Below are positions 52,264 through 60,032 of a stretch of 64,000 bases of DNA, in pieces. Position 1 is the stretch's first letter. Every line of letters starts with the position of its first letter. Below the pieces are notes generated by a model. It was not told the DNA's origin, made no database searches, and saw only the letters and a list, made by a program, of their open reading frames with translations. Origin of the DNA: an uncultured Christensenella sp. GTDB taxonomy: Bacteria; Bacillota; Clostridia; Christensenellales; Borkfalkiaceae. The DNA lies in the NCBI GenBank assembly GCA_910577555.1, contig CAJTLF010000001.1, positions 62,001-126,000 on the forward strand. The letters are read 5' to 3'. The position numbers and the translations under genes are program-made.

Positions 52264-53127
52264 TTATAATTTTACGCCTTTTATCTCATTAATAATCTCA
52301 TTTAAAACCTTATTGTGACTTAAATAATTAGGATGATAAGTCCAAAATGCCGGAATATATTCGGATTTGGTATTTGAAGTAAGCTTAGCTATATCCGTAA
52401 TTGGAATTAACTTTTTATTGGAAGACGGCTTGACGCTATCTAATTCATCTTTCAATCCAAAAGCTACATTCATAGACACGTTATACTTTGGACCGGTTAC
52501 AAATAGCACTAAATCAGGTTCGGCAAGTTTTATTTCTCTCTGCAGAAGCGATCTTTTTTCAACTTCACCTTCCTTTGCATAGCATTCGGATAATTTTTTC
52601 TCTGCTTCATATGTTAATTCTCCTGTTTCTACAAAATAGACTTTATCAAGATTATTCCAGCACAACACATATTCGTCTTTTAACAATCTGAAAATATTCC
52701 AAAATGGTGAACTGTTGTATTTTATTTTTTTATTGTAACACTCTGGCAAATATGCGTCTTCTCCATATAACTGCTTTATTAAATAAGCTATTGCCCATTG
52801 TTGCGAATTTTTACTCTCATTTGTATCCTTTTCACAGTCTTGGGCAGTACACGATTTTATAAAATCATACCTTGCCGTTCCGTCACAAATTGAACCGTAC
52901 CCCATAGGCTCCTGCCCGACAATCATTATTCTCTTTTTACCGTCCAGACGTATAATATACTCGTCGGTTAAGCCCAAATAAAAAGGATGGGATAAAATTT
53001 TATCTTTATCGGCGCAAAGTTTTCCATTGCTTTCTTTTAAAATAGTATCGCACCAATACTCCTTCAATGTCTTCTTAACCCAGTATTCTTGCTCTTCTAA
53101 AAGTATTTCATTTGCTGTTTTATCCAT
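52264..53127 (-). CDS. Uracil-DNA-glycosylase-superfamily-like protein
   Basis: A 287-residue protein with the two hallmark loops of the UDG fold: IMIVGQEPMGYGS (about 69; cf. GQDPYH of family 1) and FWTYHPNYLSHN (about 262; cf. HPS-x-L). Between them a strand PDLVLFVTGPKY fits the core. Overall similarity to a named family is low. Some phage-defence glycosylases remove modified bases from viral DNA, so base excision from a modified genome is plausible. It is the last gene of a WYL-controlled operon. Mutated loop residues (no Tyr-His after GQEP) leave activity in doubt. Confidence 0.65.
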   Translation of the reverse strand: MDKTANEILLEEQEYWVKKTLKEYWCDTILKESNGKLCADKDKILSHPFYLGLTDEYIIRLDGKKRIMIVGQEPMGYGSICDGTARYDFIKSCTAQDCEKDTNESKNSQQWAIAYLIKQLYGEDAYLPECYNKKIKYNSSPFWNIFRLLKDEYVLCWNNLDKVYFVETGELTYEAEKKLSECYAKEGEVEKRSLLQREIKLAEPDLVLFVTGPKYNVSMNVAFGLKDELDSVKPSSNKKLIPITDIAKLTSNTKSEYIPAFWTYHPNYLSHNKVLNEIINEIKGVKL

Positions 53128-53149
53128 ACTTCACCTCTTTCCCATTCTA

Positions 53150-53860
53150 TCAAAACGGAGCTTCTTCGTCAATAGGTTGAAGGGCAGTATCGTTTTTCCA
53201 TTCCACAAGCGTTATAAAAAGCCTTGCAAATGCCAGCGCCCAGTTTAACGGGTCGTGTCTGCCCTTATCGAAATCCTCGCTATAAAGATTAAAAAATATA
53301 TCGTAGTCGGCAAAAAGGTCAGCCCAATTCATTTTTTTACAGGCAAGCATCTGTGCAATTTGCAAAGTGCCTGCATTTTCAAACTTAACTTTGCTTTCCT
53401 CTATTGCGCTTTGTAATCTTGCCGCCGTAAGTATGTTGTTTAATGTTATTGCGGGGTTGTTAAAGGCATATCCACAACTTTGCGCATAGTCCTTGAAAAC
53501 TGTAAAAGGATTTTGCGTTACAGAATATAATGATTCAACGAGTAAAATACTGTCGCCGACATAACTACGTACTCTATCAATAACCTCTTTAAATGACGGT
53601 GCGCCAATAAGATGCTCTGCATTTAAATTATATGAAGAATAATTACCTTCTCCAAATTCAATATTCTCCGCATCATAACCATCTATTGAGACAAATGAAT
53701 GGTAGTGCCCTTCAATTTTTCCATTACTAATTTTAACCGCCGCTACTTCAACGATAGCAGGTCTTTGAAGGCTTATGCTTCCAGTGTGTTTACCATCATA
53801 CAAATCTTCAATTGTCGCGAATCCCAGAACAACAAAGGTTTGATTTTTTAAATCGTACAT
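53150..53860 (-). CDS. DnaQ-like exonuclease fold lacking catalytic acids
   Basis: The fold of a DEDDh exonuclease is visible: a first strand VVLGFATIED, a second block IVEVAAVKISNGKIEGHYHS and a C-terminal helix HDPLNWALAFARLF. The catalytic residues are replaced: D-x-E is now G-x-A, the F-D-x-x-F motif of the intact paralogue at 55971-56516 has become SVTQNPF, and the last H-x-x-x-x-D has lost its D. It is therefore probably a non-catalytic DNA-end or replisome-binding protein. It sits between the WYL regulator and the UDG-like gene, with two-base spacing to the former. Confidence 0.7.
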   Translation of the reverse strand: MYDLKNQTFVVLGFATIEDLYDGKHTGSISLQRPAIVEVAAVKISNGKIEGHYHSFVSIDGYDAENIEFGEGNYSSYNLNAEHLIGAPSFKEVIDRVRSYVGDSILLVESLYSVTQNPFTVFKDYAQSCGYAFNNPAITLNNILTAARLQSAIEESKVKFENAGTLQIAQMLACKKMNWADLFADYDIFFNLYSEDFDKGRHDPLNWALAFARLFITLVEWKNDTALQPIDEEAPF

Positions 53861-53862
53861 AT

Positions 53863-54861
53863 TTACTCCTCATAAAGTTTTTGCATTTCTCTTATATCGT
53901 CTTTGATTTGGTCAACAAAATGTTGGGGTGAAAGCACTTTTACGTATTTGCCGAACTGCAATATCCAGAACCGCATTGCGCGCAGACTAACCGTTAATGC
54001 AAACTTATAATTTCCGTCCGCAAGCTCGCTTATCTGCACGTCTTTGCCGAACCAATCAATAACGTTATCAATCATTCCCTTTGCGTAGTTGAAAGCAACA
54101 AATTCTATCCTCGTCGGCTCGTCCTCGAAAAGATAAGGCATAGTATTATTGAGCCTTCCCAGATTAATTCCATTTTCATAGCCTTTAATATCAAAAATGG
54201 GCTTTATAGGCAATTCAGTCAGGGATATGTTGGAGATACGGTCAATTCTGCAATAAATTAAGTTATCGTATTTATCGTAATTGCATGCTAAATAATAGCG
54301 TCCGCTCTTTAAAAATAACTGATATGGATTAGCAAGCAATTTATCTTCTCTGCGACAGTGCAGTTTTTTATCCGCACCGTATGAATTAATTAGAAACTCA
54401 ACTTTGACCTTTTTTTCTATTGCTTCGCAAAGCAGCTCAATGTTATAAAAATAATCGCGGTTTTCATCCTTTTGCCAATCGTCTAAATTAACGACGTGTT
54501 TTGCGTAGCTCTTAAAATATTTGCCGCCCTCATGAATTAATTTTTCAATTAACCCCTTGGTATGCGCCTTGCAAACGTTACGGTTAGATAAGACAGAGTC
54601 AATCAAAAGTCGAAGCTCTCCCGCCTCAAACTTCTTTTCCGCAAGGTAGCTACCCGAATTATCTGAAACGATATCGTACCCAGCCTGTTGCAAAAACTCT
54701 ATATTGCGGGCAACGGCTTTACGCTCGCACTCAATTCCGTATAAGACCTTTAAAAGCGAAATAATATCGCCCTGTCTTAACTTGTGGTCGCAGTCGGAAT
54801 ACTCCGTAAGTATTTCAAGTATTCTTAAAATCAATAATTTTTTAGGCTCGTAACTTTCCAT
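53863..54861 (-). CDS. WYL-domain transcriptional regulator
   Basis: N-terminal winged HTH (LLILRILEILTEYSDCDHKL, then ERKAVARNIEFLQQAGYDI) followed by a WYL domain (NPYQLFLKSGRYYLACNYDK, then CRIDRISNISLTEL) and a C-terminal WCX-like extension. Such proteins (BrxR, CapW) repress defence operons and are released by nucleic-acid ligands. The ATG overlaps the preceding stop as TAATG, with GGAGA upstream. The AGGCTTGTACC hairpin between the divergent genes at 55.34 kb is a likely operator. Confidence 0.88.
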   Translation of the reverse strand: MESYEPKKLLILRILEILTEYSDCDHKLRQGDIISLLKVLYGIECERKAVARNIEFLQQAGYDIVSDNSGSYLAEKKFEAGELRLLIDSVLSNRNVCKAHTKGLIEKLIHEGGKYFKSYAKHVVNLDDWQKDENRDYFYNIELLCEAIEKKVKVEFLINSYGADKKLHCRREDKLLANPYQLFLKSGRYYLACNYDKYDNLIYCRIDRISNISLTELPIKPIFDIKGYENGINLGRLNNTMPYLFEDEPTRIEFVAFNYAKGMIDNVIDWFGKDVQISELADGNYKFALTVSLRAMRFWILQFGKYVKVLSPQHFVDQIKDDIREMQKLYEE

Positions 54862-55313
54862 TATTCTTTCTCCGTAAACGTTCCGGTTATTGCGTCGTAA
54901 TCGTAAACAACATACCAACCTGCGTTTTCGCCGAACTCACACTCCAACCTTAATTCCGAAGCAAAATAATATAAATTAAAAAGTTGAACATCTTGCGCTT
55001 CGCTTTCAGGGATACGCAAGTAAAGCGAACGCAACAGCGCCGTAACATAATGCTTTTCACGATTCAAAAATTCAATAGGAAAAACACAGTTAGCGAACTT
55101 TCTTTTTATGCCGCTTATTTTGTTTGCTATCGCAAGTTTAAGCTCGGTCGTATTATTAGCACAGTTGTATTGCAATACATTTAGCACAGATAGTTCGACA
55201 TCATTGCTCCCCGAAATATAATTTATAAAATCTTTAAAAATATTATCATTTTCGCTTGCTATAACAGCAACTTTCGCTGATTTTAAAAATTTAAGCGTTT
55301 TTATAATTTCCAT
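54861..55313 (-). CDS. Unrecognised first gene of the WYL operon
   Basis: A 150-residue protein (start at MEIIKTLK with AAGG upstream). Alternating strands and helices (AKVAVIASENDNIFKDFI, VLQYNCANNTTELKLAIANK) hint at an alpha/beta domain, but no family is recognised. It overlaps the WYL regulator gene by one base (TAATG), so it is made with it. It may be a sensor or small effector partner of the regulator. Confidence 0.55.
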   Translation of the reverse strand: MEIIKTLKFLKSAKVAVIASENDNIFKDFINYISGSNDVELSVLNVLQYNCANNTTELKLAIANKISGIKRKFANCVFPIEFLNREKHYVTALLRSLYLRIPESEAQDVQLFNLYYFASELRLECEFGENAGWYVVYDYDAITGTFTEKE

Positions 55314-55342
55314 TGTCTTTACCTTGATTAAATAATAGCATA

Positions 55343-55370
55343 AGGCTTGTACCAAAAAAGGTACAAGCCT
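55343..55370. promoter_or_regulatory. Perfect 11-bp inverted repeat between divergent WYL-island genes
   Basis: Arms AGGCTTGTACC and GGTACAAGCCT around six A. It lies 30 bases upstream of the leftward operon and 64 bases upstream of a rightward gene whose TATAAT box (55422-55427) ends six bases before its ATG. Size and position fit a WYL-dimer operator controlling both directions; it could also act as a hairpin. Confidence 0.65.
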
Positions 55371-55433
55371 ATTATATCAAATAAATTTATTTTTGTCCTT
55401 TTTTTGGGACTTAGATTTTTATATAATGCAATT

Positions 55434-55724
55434 ATGAAAAAGAATATTAAAGAAATTTTAGAAAATGTTACCCCCAATACACTGTTGAAAGAAGTTATCG
55501 CTTACTGCGACAATATGGAAGATGTTGAACTTATAATTGCCAATCTTCCAAAAACGAAAAGTAAGCCCGTTCAACTTTCTGACGAAATAAAGCAAGCCGC
55601 ATTGAGTTTAGTTAAAACATATAAACTCCATATGGCTGAAATCACCACGTCGTATATTCAGCAGAATTTACCCGTAACGTATCCCCAAGCTGCCGCACTG
55701 GTTGATTGGCTGAAATCTAATTAA
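55434..55724 (+). CDS. Small protein with FtsK-gamma-like C-terminal winged helix
   Basis: A 96-residue protein. The last 50 residues (KQAALSLVKTYKLHMAEITT, then QQNLPVTYPQAAALVDWLKS) resemble the FtsK gamma winged-helix domain (pattern ...S-x-L-Q-R...Y-x-x-A-A-x-L-x-x-x-L), which binds KOPS-type DNA. No ribosome site; a TATAAT box ends six bases upstream of ATG, suggesting a leaderless message. It is divergent from the WYL operon and shares its operator. Probably a DNA-recognition partner. Confidence 0.55.
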   Translation: MKKNIKEILENVTPNTLLKEVIAYCDNMEDVELIIANLPKTKSKPVQLSDEIKQAALSLVKTYKLHMAEITTSYIQQNLPVTYPQAAALVDWLKSN

Positions 55725-55980
55725 TTTCAACATCGAAAAATAATTTAAGCCTTTTTTTTGCGCATTTATTACCCCTTTTTGCTGAAATATTATACCATTT
55801 TAAGGCTTCGGCATAATCTTTTTCCAAATAACATACATCAGCAGCACAAAGCTCGAATGCTCCTGCAGAGTTAGATTCATCTGGCAAACAATTAATATTT
55901 CGCAAATCATTTCCGCAATTAGGACAAAAATTCGACGGTTCTTGTACCATACCGCATTTATTACATATTTTTAATAGCAT
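55717..55980 (-). CDS. Zinc-ribbon plus Sel1-like repeat protein
   Basis: An 87-residue protein. The N-terminus holds two C-x-x-C knuckles (CNKCG, CPNCG) that make a zinc ribbon. The rest has one Sel1/TPR-like repeat (DYAEALKWYNISAKRGNKCA). It overlaps the exonuclease gene by ten bases and is translated after it, and converges on the small wHTH gene by eight bases. Probably an adaptor for the exonuclease. Confidence 0.65.
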   Translation of the reverse strand: MLLKICNKCGMVQEPSNFCPNCGNDLRNINCLPDESNSAGAFELCAADVCYLEKDYAEALKWYNISAKRGNKCAKKRLKLFFDVEIN

Positions 55981-56516
55981 AACTTTGCAAGCTCCAACAA
56001 TATTTTAGCCGTAGTTTCCGCATCATATAATGCGCGATGATGTGTGAAATTAATTTTAAAATAATTTGCCAAAGTTGAAAGCTTGTAATTTTCAACCTTT
56101 CCGTTCAAAATTTCTTTTGCTAAAGCAATTGTATCTAATTTTTGATTGTTGAAATAAATGCCGTGCCTTTCACCGTAGTAACATATGAATCTGTAATCAA
56201 ACGGTAAGTTGTGCGCAACCAATATACAGCCTTTACAAAATTCATAAAAATCTTTTAACACCTTATCAACGGTGGAAGCGTCATTTAAATCCTCATTTGT
56301 AATACCCGTGAGAGTTACAATATATTCCGCTAATTTTTCCGGACAGGAAACAAATGACGAAAACTTTTCAGTTGTCTTTCCACGTACAATTTTAACGGCC
56401 CCAACCTCTATTATGTAATCAAATTCACTTGTTATAATATCGTTTCTGAGTCCCGTTGTTTCTATATCAAAGACAACTATCGTATTTTTGTCAATAAGCT
56501 CTTTCAAATTTTCCAT
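55971..56516 (-). CDS. Intact DnaQ-like DEDDh 3'-5' exonuclease
   Basis: All four catalytic acids and the base are present: VVFDIETTGL (D, E; about 15), the HNLPFDYRF motif (D; about 112) and the final H-R-A-L-Y-D (H, D; about 172). Length (181 residues) matches stand-alone polymerase III epsilon-type exonucleases. The start at MENLKELI is set by GGAGAT. It degrades 3' ends of DNA, or RNA in some relatives. It stands against a catalytically dead paralogue in the neighbouring operon, and divergent from a polymerase-III-like mini protein, so it may trim ends within this island's system. Confidence 0.9.
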   Translation of the reverse strand: MENLKELIDKNTIVVFDIETTGLRNDIITSEFDYIIEVGAVKIVRGKTTEKFSSFVSCPEKLAEYIVTLTGITNEDLNDASTVDKVLKDFYEFCKGCILVAHNLPFDYRFICYYGERHGIYFNNQKLDTIALAKEILNGKVENYKLSTLANYFKINFTHHRALYDAETTAKILLELAKLCY

Positions 56517-56609
56517 AATTAAATCTCCTTTACAAGACAATACTAACACAGCGAATGTACTTAAAAAGGGACAAGTAAAATGCTATTATGGTTACAAAGG
56601 AGAAACAGC

Positions 56610-57386
56610 ATGCAAGATTTGATTAAACAGTTATGGCAACGTGCCGTTACCGAAAGGTCAAAAAAGATTTCTCATTTTACAAATGACGAAAAAATCAGAC
56701 TTAAACATGAGCTTGATATCATAAAACAAACCAACACTTTCAAGCAGATTTTATCTTTTAGTGCCCAAGTGGACGAAGCACGCAATAAAGGTAATTTTTT
56801 TGTTAAAGGCGCGGCAAATTGCAGTTTTTTGCTATATTGCGTTGGAGCAACGACAATAAACCCGTTTTGGACAGGTTCGCAGTTTGAACGGTTTATCAAT
56901 CCTCTTATGAACGGTATGCCGTACTATGAAATTGCATATTCAGATCCCACCGTTTTATCTTTCAAGGAAGAGGATATGCTTTTTAGCGAGCTGATTCTTA
57001 GTCGAGCCATAGAACGCAGATTTATAAAGAAAGAACAGCTTGAAAATACTTATGACCATCCGCCTGCTTCAAGATATCAATTCGTTGAAGATATTTTGTT
57101 TGAATCAAATGGGAACATAATATGGCAGGAACAAGTAATTGAACTTTTGTATCGAATGGGCGGATTCTCTTACGCAGAAGCGGATTTAATGCGCCGCAAC
57201 AGTGCAAAGGGTCATCCGTTAAATGGAAAATGGTTTGCGCCGAAAAGAGAAAAATTTATAAAAAATGCAGTACATATCGGTTATGATAGGGATTATGCGG
57301 ATAAGTATTTTCATTACATATTTGAAGCTAATATGCACGCATATTTAAAAGCTCATGTCGCTGCTGTTGTGTTGGGTTCTAATTAA
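56610..57386 (+). CDS. Miniature DnaE/PolC-like protein with lost catalytic aspartates
   Basis: Follows the bacterial replicative polymerase alpha subunit at several blocks in the right order. RLKHELDIIKQTNTFKQIL, then the palm stretch CVGATTINPF and FERFINPLMNGMP (cf. F-E-R-F-L-N-P...M-P-D-F-D-I-D-F). After a gap, the finger block IWQEQVIELLYRMGGFSYAEADLMRR (quoted in pieces: IWQEQVIELL, GGFSYAEADLMRR) and KAHVAA. The invariant M-P-D-x-D-I-D-F is MPYYEIAYS here, and G-R-G-S is lost, so polymerisation is not expected. It is only 258 residues against about 1100 for DnaE. Start at MQDLIKQL by AAGGAG. Probably a replisome mimic. Confidence 0.7.
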   Translation: MQDLIKQLWQRAVTERSKKISHFTNDEKIRLKHELDIIKQTNTFKQILSFSAQVDEARNKGNFFVKGAANCSFLLYCVGATTINPFWTGSQFERFINPLMNGMPYYEIAYSDPTVLSFKEEDMLFSELILSRAIERRFIKKEQLENTYDHPPASRYQFVEDILFESNGNIIWQEQVIELLYRMGGFSYAEADLMRRNSAKGHPLNGKWFAPKREKFIKNAVHIGYDRDYADKYFHYIFEANMHAYLKAHVAAVVLGSN

Positions 57387-57439
57387 AAACTTTCGACAAA
57401 CAAAGATAAAAAATTTTATAAACAAATGTTTGTTTTCTC

Positions 57440-57468
57440 TTGACTTGCCACTTCCATTGTGATAGAAT
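57440..57468 (+). promoter_or_regulatory. Promoter of the MobCAB cassette
   Basis: TTGACT, 17-base spacer, TAGAAT. Seven bases later begins an inverted repeat ACAGTACCA and TGGTACTGT, possible operator or leader hairpin. Confidence 0.7.
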
Positions 57469-57886
57469 ACGTACAGTACCAAGATAGAGTAACGAGTGGT
57501 ACTGTACCCTTTTGAGGGTAAAGAGTCTGCGGTGGAGTACGGGGCATTGTCCATTAAGCGCAGAAAGTTTTATGAACGGAAAAAGACCGTTCCGGCCTTA
57601 GCTTGCGATTTTGAACGTGAGGTGTTTTTGTTGTATGCAAAAATCGTGAGCCGTGATAGGCTTTTATAAGTGTACAATTTTTTTGGAAAACGGCACTTAA
57701 ATCAACTCTAAACTTCATAGAATGACCAACCATCATAGAGCAATAAGACGTTGCTAAACGCGGTTAAAGTCGGTGATTACGGTAAATGTATCAGCGGCTT
57801 TTTTCGCGCCTTTTTTACGGTATCTTTCCCACTCTTTCTTGCGTGGACGAAGATATAAAAACTAACATTTCGGAGGTAAAAACACT
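57469..57886 (+). other. Long structured leader before the MobC gene
   Basis: About 420 bases without a gene. Contains the ACAGTACCA/TGGTACTGT arms, a GAACGG-AAAAAGA-CCGTTC hairpin, and later many short stems. At 57887 a perfect ribosome site (GGAGGT) precedes a nine-codon reading MRKQTIRPP followed by TAA. The 5' bases of this reading resemble the MobC start, suggesting a duplicated MobC 5' end. Confidence 0.45.
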
Positions 57887-57978
57887 ATGCGAAAGCAAAC
57901 AATAAGACCGCCATAATCGGCAACCAAACGGTAAGCAAAAATTACGGGCAGACTTTATCTGTCGGTATGGCGAGGTAC

Positions 57979-58040
57979 GCAAGTGGCAAGCCACTTGCCG
58001 CGCTTGCGCTTGCCTCGTTAGGGGAAATTCTTTCCCCTAA
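57979..58040. other. Candidate oriT of the MobCA cassette
   Basis: Two perfect hairpins: GCAAGTGG-CAAG-CCACTTGC (57979-57998) and TTAGGGGAAA-TTC-TTTCCCCTAA (58018-58040), directly upstream of mobC. Paired inverted repeats next to mobC are usual for MobP-type oriT. No nick consensus could be assigned by eye. Confidence 0.5.
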
Positions 58041-58046
58041 TACCCC

Positions 58047-58424
58047 TTGCCGGCATTGTCGGCAGAACAAGCGAACATTAAAATTTTGGAGGTAAAAACT
58101 ATCGAAAAGAAAGTAAACAGAGCAAGACCATACGCCTATTCTTTCAGAGTTTCGGCGCAAGAAAAGGAACTCATTGACGGTAAAGTTAAAACAAGCGGAC
58201 TGAACAGAACGGACTACCTTATACGGGCGTTATCGGATAAACCTATCGTCAGTATAACAAGCGGAAACGAGATTTTAGCGGAACTTAAACGGCAAGGAAA
58301 TAATCTTAATCAAGCCGTTAAAAACAACTACTTCGGGGACATAACCGAGAGAGAATTGTTATCCGTTGTGGACGATTGCAAGCGCGTTTACCGCAAGTTA
58401 TCTTCCGCTATAGGGTGTGATTGA
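58047..58424 (+). CDS. mobC: MobC-like relaxosome protein
   Basis: Small DNA-binding protein that opens oriT for MobA. The body (YAYSFRVSAQEKELIDGKV, then GLNRTDYLIRALSDKPIV) is the MobC ribbon-helix-helix region. The C-terminus ELKRQGNNLNQAVKNNYFG is highly typical. The true start is uncertain: the only well-placed ribosome site (GGAGGT at 58088) points at an ATC codon (58101), and the ATG at 58047 given here has none. Overlaps mobA by the last few bases. Confidence 0.85.
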   Translation: MPALSAEQANIKILEVKTIEKKVNRARPYAYSFRVSAQEKELIDGKVKTSGLNRTDYLIRALSDKPIVSITSGNEILAELKRQGNNLNQAVKNNYFGDITERELLSVVDDCKRVYRKLSSAIGCD

Positions 58425-58426
58425 CT

Positions 58427-59524
58427 ATGCCGCTATTCAAAGGACTATCAAGCAAGAGTACACCGAAAAAAGCAATAGCCTATATAACACGCGAGGACAA
58501 GGCGGCATTTGTTTCTGTACGCAACTTATTCGAGGGCGAAGATTATGCCGAACAGTTTGCGGACACTATGCGGCGGTTCGGGAAAGGCAAAAAGTTTGAC
58601 GAGCGTAAGTATTATCACTTCAAATTGTCGTGCGCACGGAAAGATAACGTAAGTCCCGAACAAGCGCATTTATACGCAGAAGAACTTGCGGCTATTCTAT
58701 TCCCCGACGACGAGTGTGTTATAGCAACCCACACCGACACAAAGACGGTACACAGTCATATTATCGTGAATGCCGTAAACCCTATCACGGGAAAGAAGTT
58801 AAGAATTACGGAAAGCGATTACACGAAAATGAAAGACGAAGCCAACCGTTTGGGCAGTGAGTTTGGGTACACTACTACCGACTTCCGCAAGAAAGCGCAG
58901 AACAAGCGAACGACGGAAGAAAGCCATATCATTATGAAAGGCGGTACGTCGTGGAAAGAAGATTTGCGAGAAGTCATAGAAGAAGCGAAACGCAGTTCGT
59001 CCACGCAGGAAGAATTTATATCACACCTTGCGTTGTACGGCGTATCGGTTACGCGAAGCAAGACGGAATATTCCTACTTGCATCCGCAAAAGAAGAAAGC
59101 TATTCGAGGGCTGAAACTCGGAAACAATTATACGAAAAAGGAGATAGATATTGTCATTGAAACAAATAGGAACGGAAATAACGGCAACGCCGTTAGAGGA
59201 TTGGGAAGAACGGGAGTTCGAGAAACGAAGCGAGGAATTGCACCGTATGACGGACAATCAACTGTTGAAAGAGATATTAACCAAATCGGACAAGAAATGC
59301 AACGCCTTGATAGAAAGACAGAATACGCTCATCGAGGACTTGACTACGAGCGTGAACAACTTAGAGAGCGCGAACGATTACAACGTGAACGAGCTGAAAA
59401 GGAGCGTATCGAACGCAGTCATCGCGATGAAAAACTTACAAGACGAAACGAGGAGATTCAACGACAGAATTTCAACAGAACTAAGTCAAACAGTAAAACG
59501 GACGGAAACTTCTCTTCAAAGTAA
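58427..59524 (+). CDS. mobA: MobA relaxase (MobP/VirD2-like)
   Basis: Nicks oriT of the cassette. Relaxase motifs are an N-terminal tyrosine in KAIAYITREDKA (about 20) and the metal site HTDTKTVHSHIIVNAV (about 101). The C-terminal third is a basic coiled region with R-E-R-E-R-L-Q-R-E-R repeats. Starts at ATG 58427 (or TTG two codons earlier). Its 3' third overlaps another frame that encodes MobB. It is a second relaxase in addition to the MobL relaxase at 34.9 kb, so region B looks composite. Confidence 0.9.
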   Translation: MPLFKGLSSKSTPKKAIAYITREDKAAFVSVRNLFEGEDYAEQFADTMRRFGKGKKFDERKYYHFKLSCARKDNVSPEQAHLYAEELAAILFPDDECVIATHTDTKTVHSHIIVNAVNPITGKKLRITESDYTKMKDEANRLGSEFGYTTTDFRKKAQNKRTTEESHIIMKGGTSWKEDLREVIEEAKRSSSTQEEFISHLALYGVSVTRSKTEYSYLHPQKKKAIRGLKLGNNYTKKEIDIVIETNRNGNNGNAVRGLGRTGVRETKRGIAPYDGQSTVERDINQIGQEMQRLDRKTEYAHRGLDYEREQLRERERLQRERAEKERIERSHRDEKLTRRNEEIQRQNFNRTKSNSKTDGNFSSK

Positions 59525-59720
59525 TTTGCGCAAGACCATACAGACACAGTCAGAAGAAGTGTTTACGGAAGTAAGAAAAGAACTTGACGAAAGCAAGAAA
59601 CTTTTGGAGTTCACACGAGTAGAGCTGAAACTTCAAGGCAGAGTTCGCAAGTTCTTTTTTTGGGCAACCCCTATACTCTTGCTTGTGCAGACAATAGTAG
59701 TTATTGTTTCTGCATTTTAA
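59151..59720 (+). CDS. mobB: MobB-like coiled-coil membrane protein, out of frame inside mobA
   Basis: The start is TTG, with AAGGAG seven bases upstream. The 189-residue product is a long coiled coil (EREFEKRSEELHRMTDNQLL, ALIERQNTLIEDLTTSVNNL) ending in a membrane helix (FFFWATPILLLVQTIVVIVS). It shares 374 bases with the mobA 3' end in another frame. Such overlaps are known for mobA/mobB of ColE1- and RSF1010-type plasmids. MobB proteins anchor the relaxase to the coupling protein at the membrane. Confirmed by the ribosome site and the clean helix beyond the end of mobA. Confidence 0.8.
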   Translation: MSLKQIGTEITATPLEDWEEREFEKRSEELHRMTDNQLLKEILTKSDKKCNALIERQNTLIEDLTTSVNNLESANDYNVNELKRSVSNAVIAMKNLQDETRRFNDRISTELSQTVKRTETSLQSNLRKTIQTQSEEVFTEVRKELDESKKLLEFTRVELKLQGRVRKFFFWATPILLLVQTIVVIVSAF

Positions 59721-59900
59721 ATAAAACTGAATATTGAATATAAATGACCGTGAAGCAACGTCTATTAATAATATGAGAATGAGAAAAGGATTGAAGTAGT
59801 ATTCACGTCATTGTAAATATGAATATCGCCATAGAGCGGATACGCAATTAACCTTGCGTTTAAGAATTACGCGCATAGAGTCGCGAAAGGAAAATTTAAT

Positions 59901-60032
59901 ATGATTTATTTTTTAAAATTCACTTGCAAACCGCAGAAAACTGTGGTAGTATTTTACGAACAAATACGAAGGAGGTTAATTGACCCAAGAAGAATTATTA
60001 AAAATTGTACATACTTTAAGGAGCAACGACAA
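59901..60032 (+). CDS. Possible 43-codon leader reading overlapping the integrase start
   Basis: Has AAAGGAAAA before ATG; the reading (MIYFLKFTCKPQ...) ends inside the integrase. It contains a hairpin CCGCAG-AAAA-CTGTGG between the -35 and -10 of the integrase promoter. No family is recognised; could be a translational leader or nothing. The stretch 59721-59900 has no other feature. Confidence 0.25.

Noticed and set aside
57345..57736. Leftward short genes before mobC
   Set aside because: No ribosome site; the region behaves as an untranslated leader with a rightward promoter.
58417..58599. A 60-codon reading at the mobA start
   Set aside because: Wrong frame within mobA; no support.
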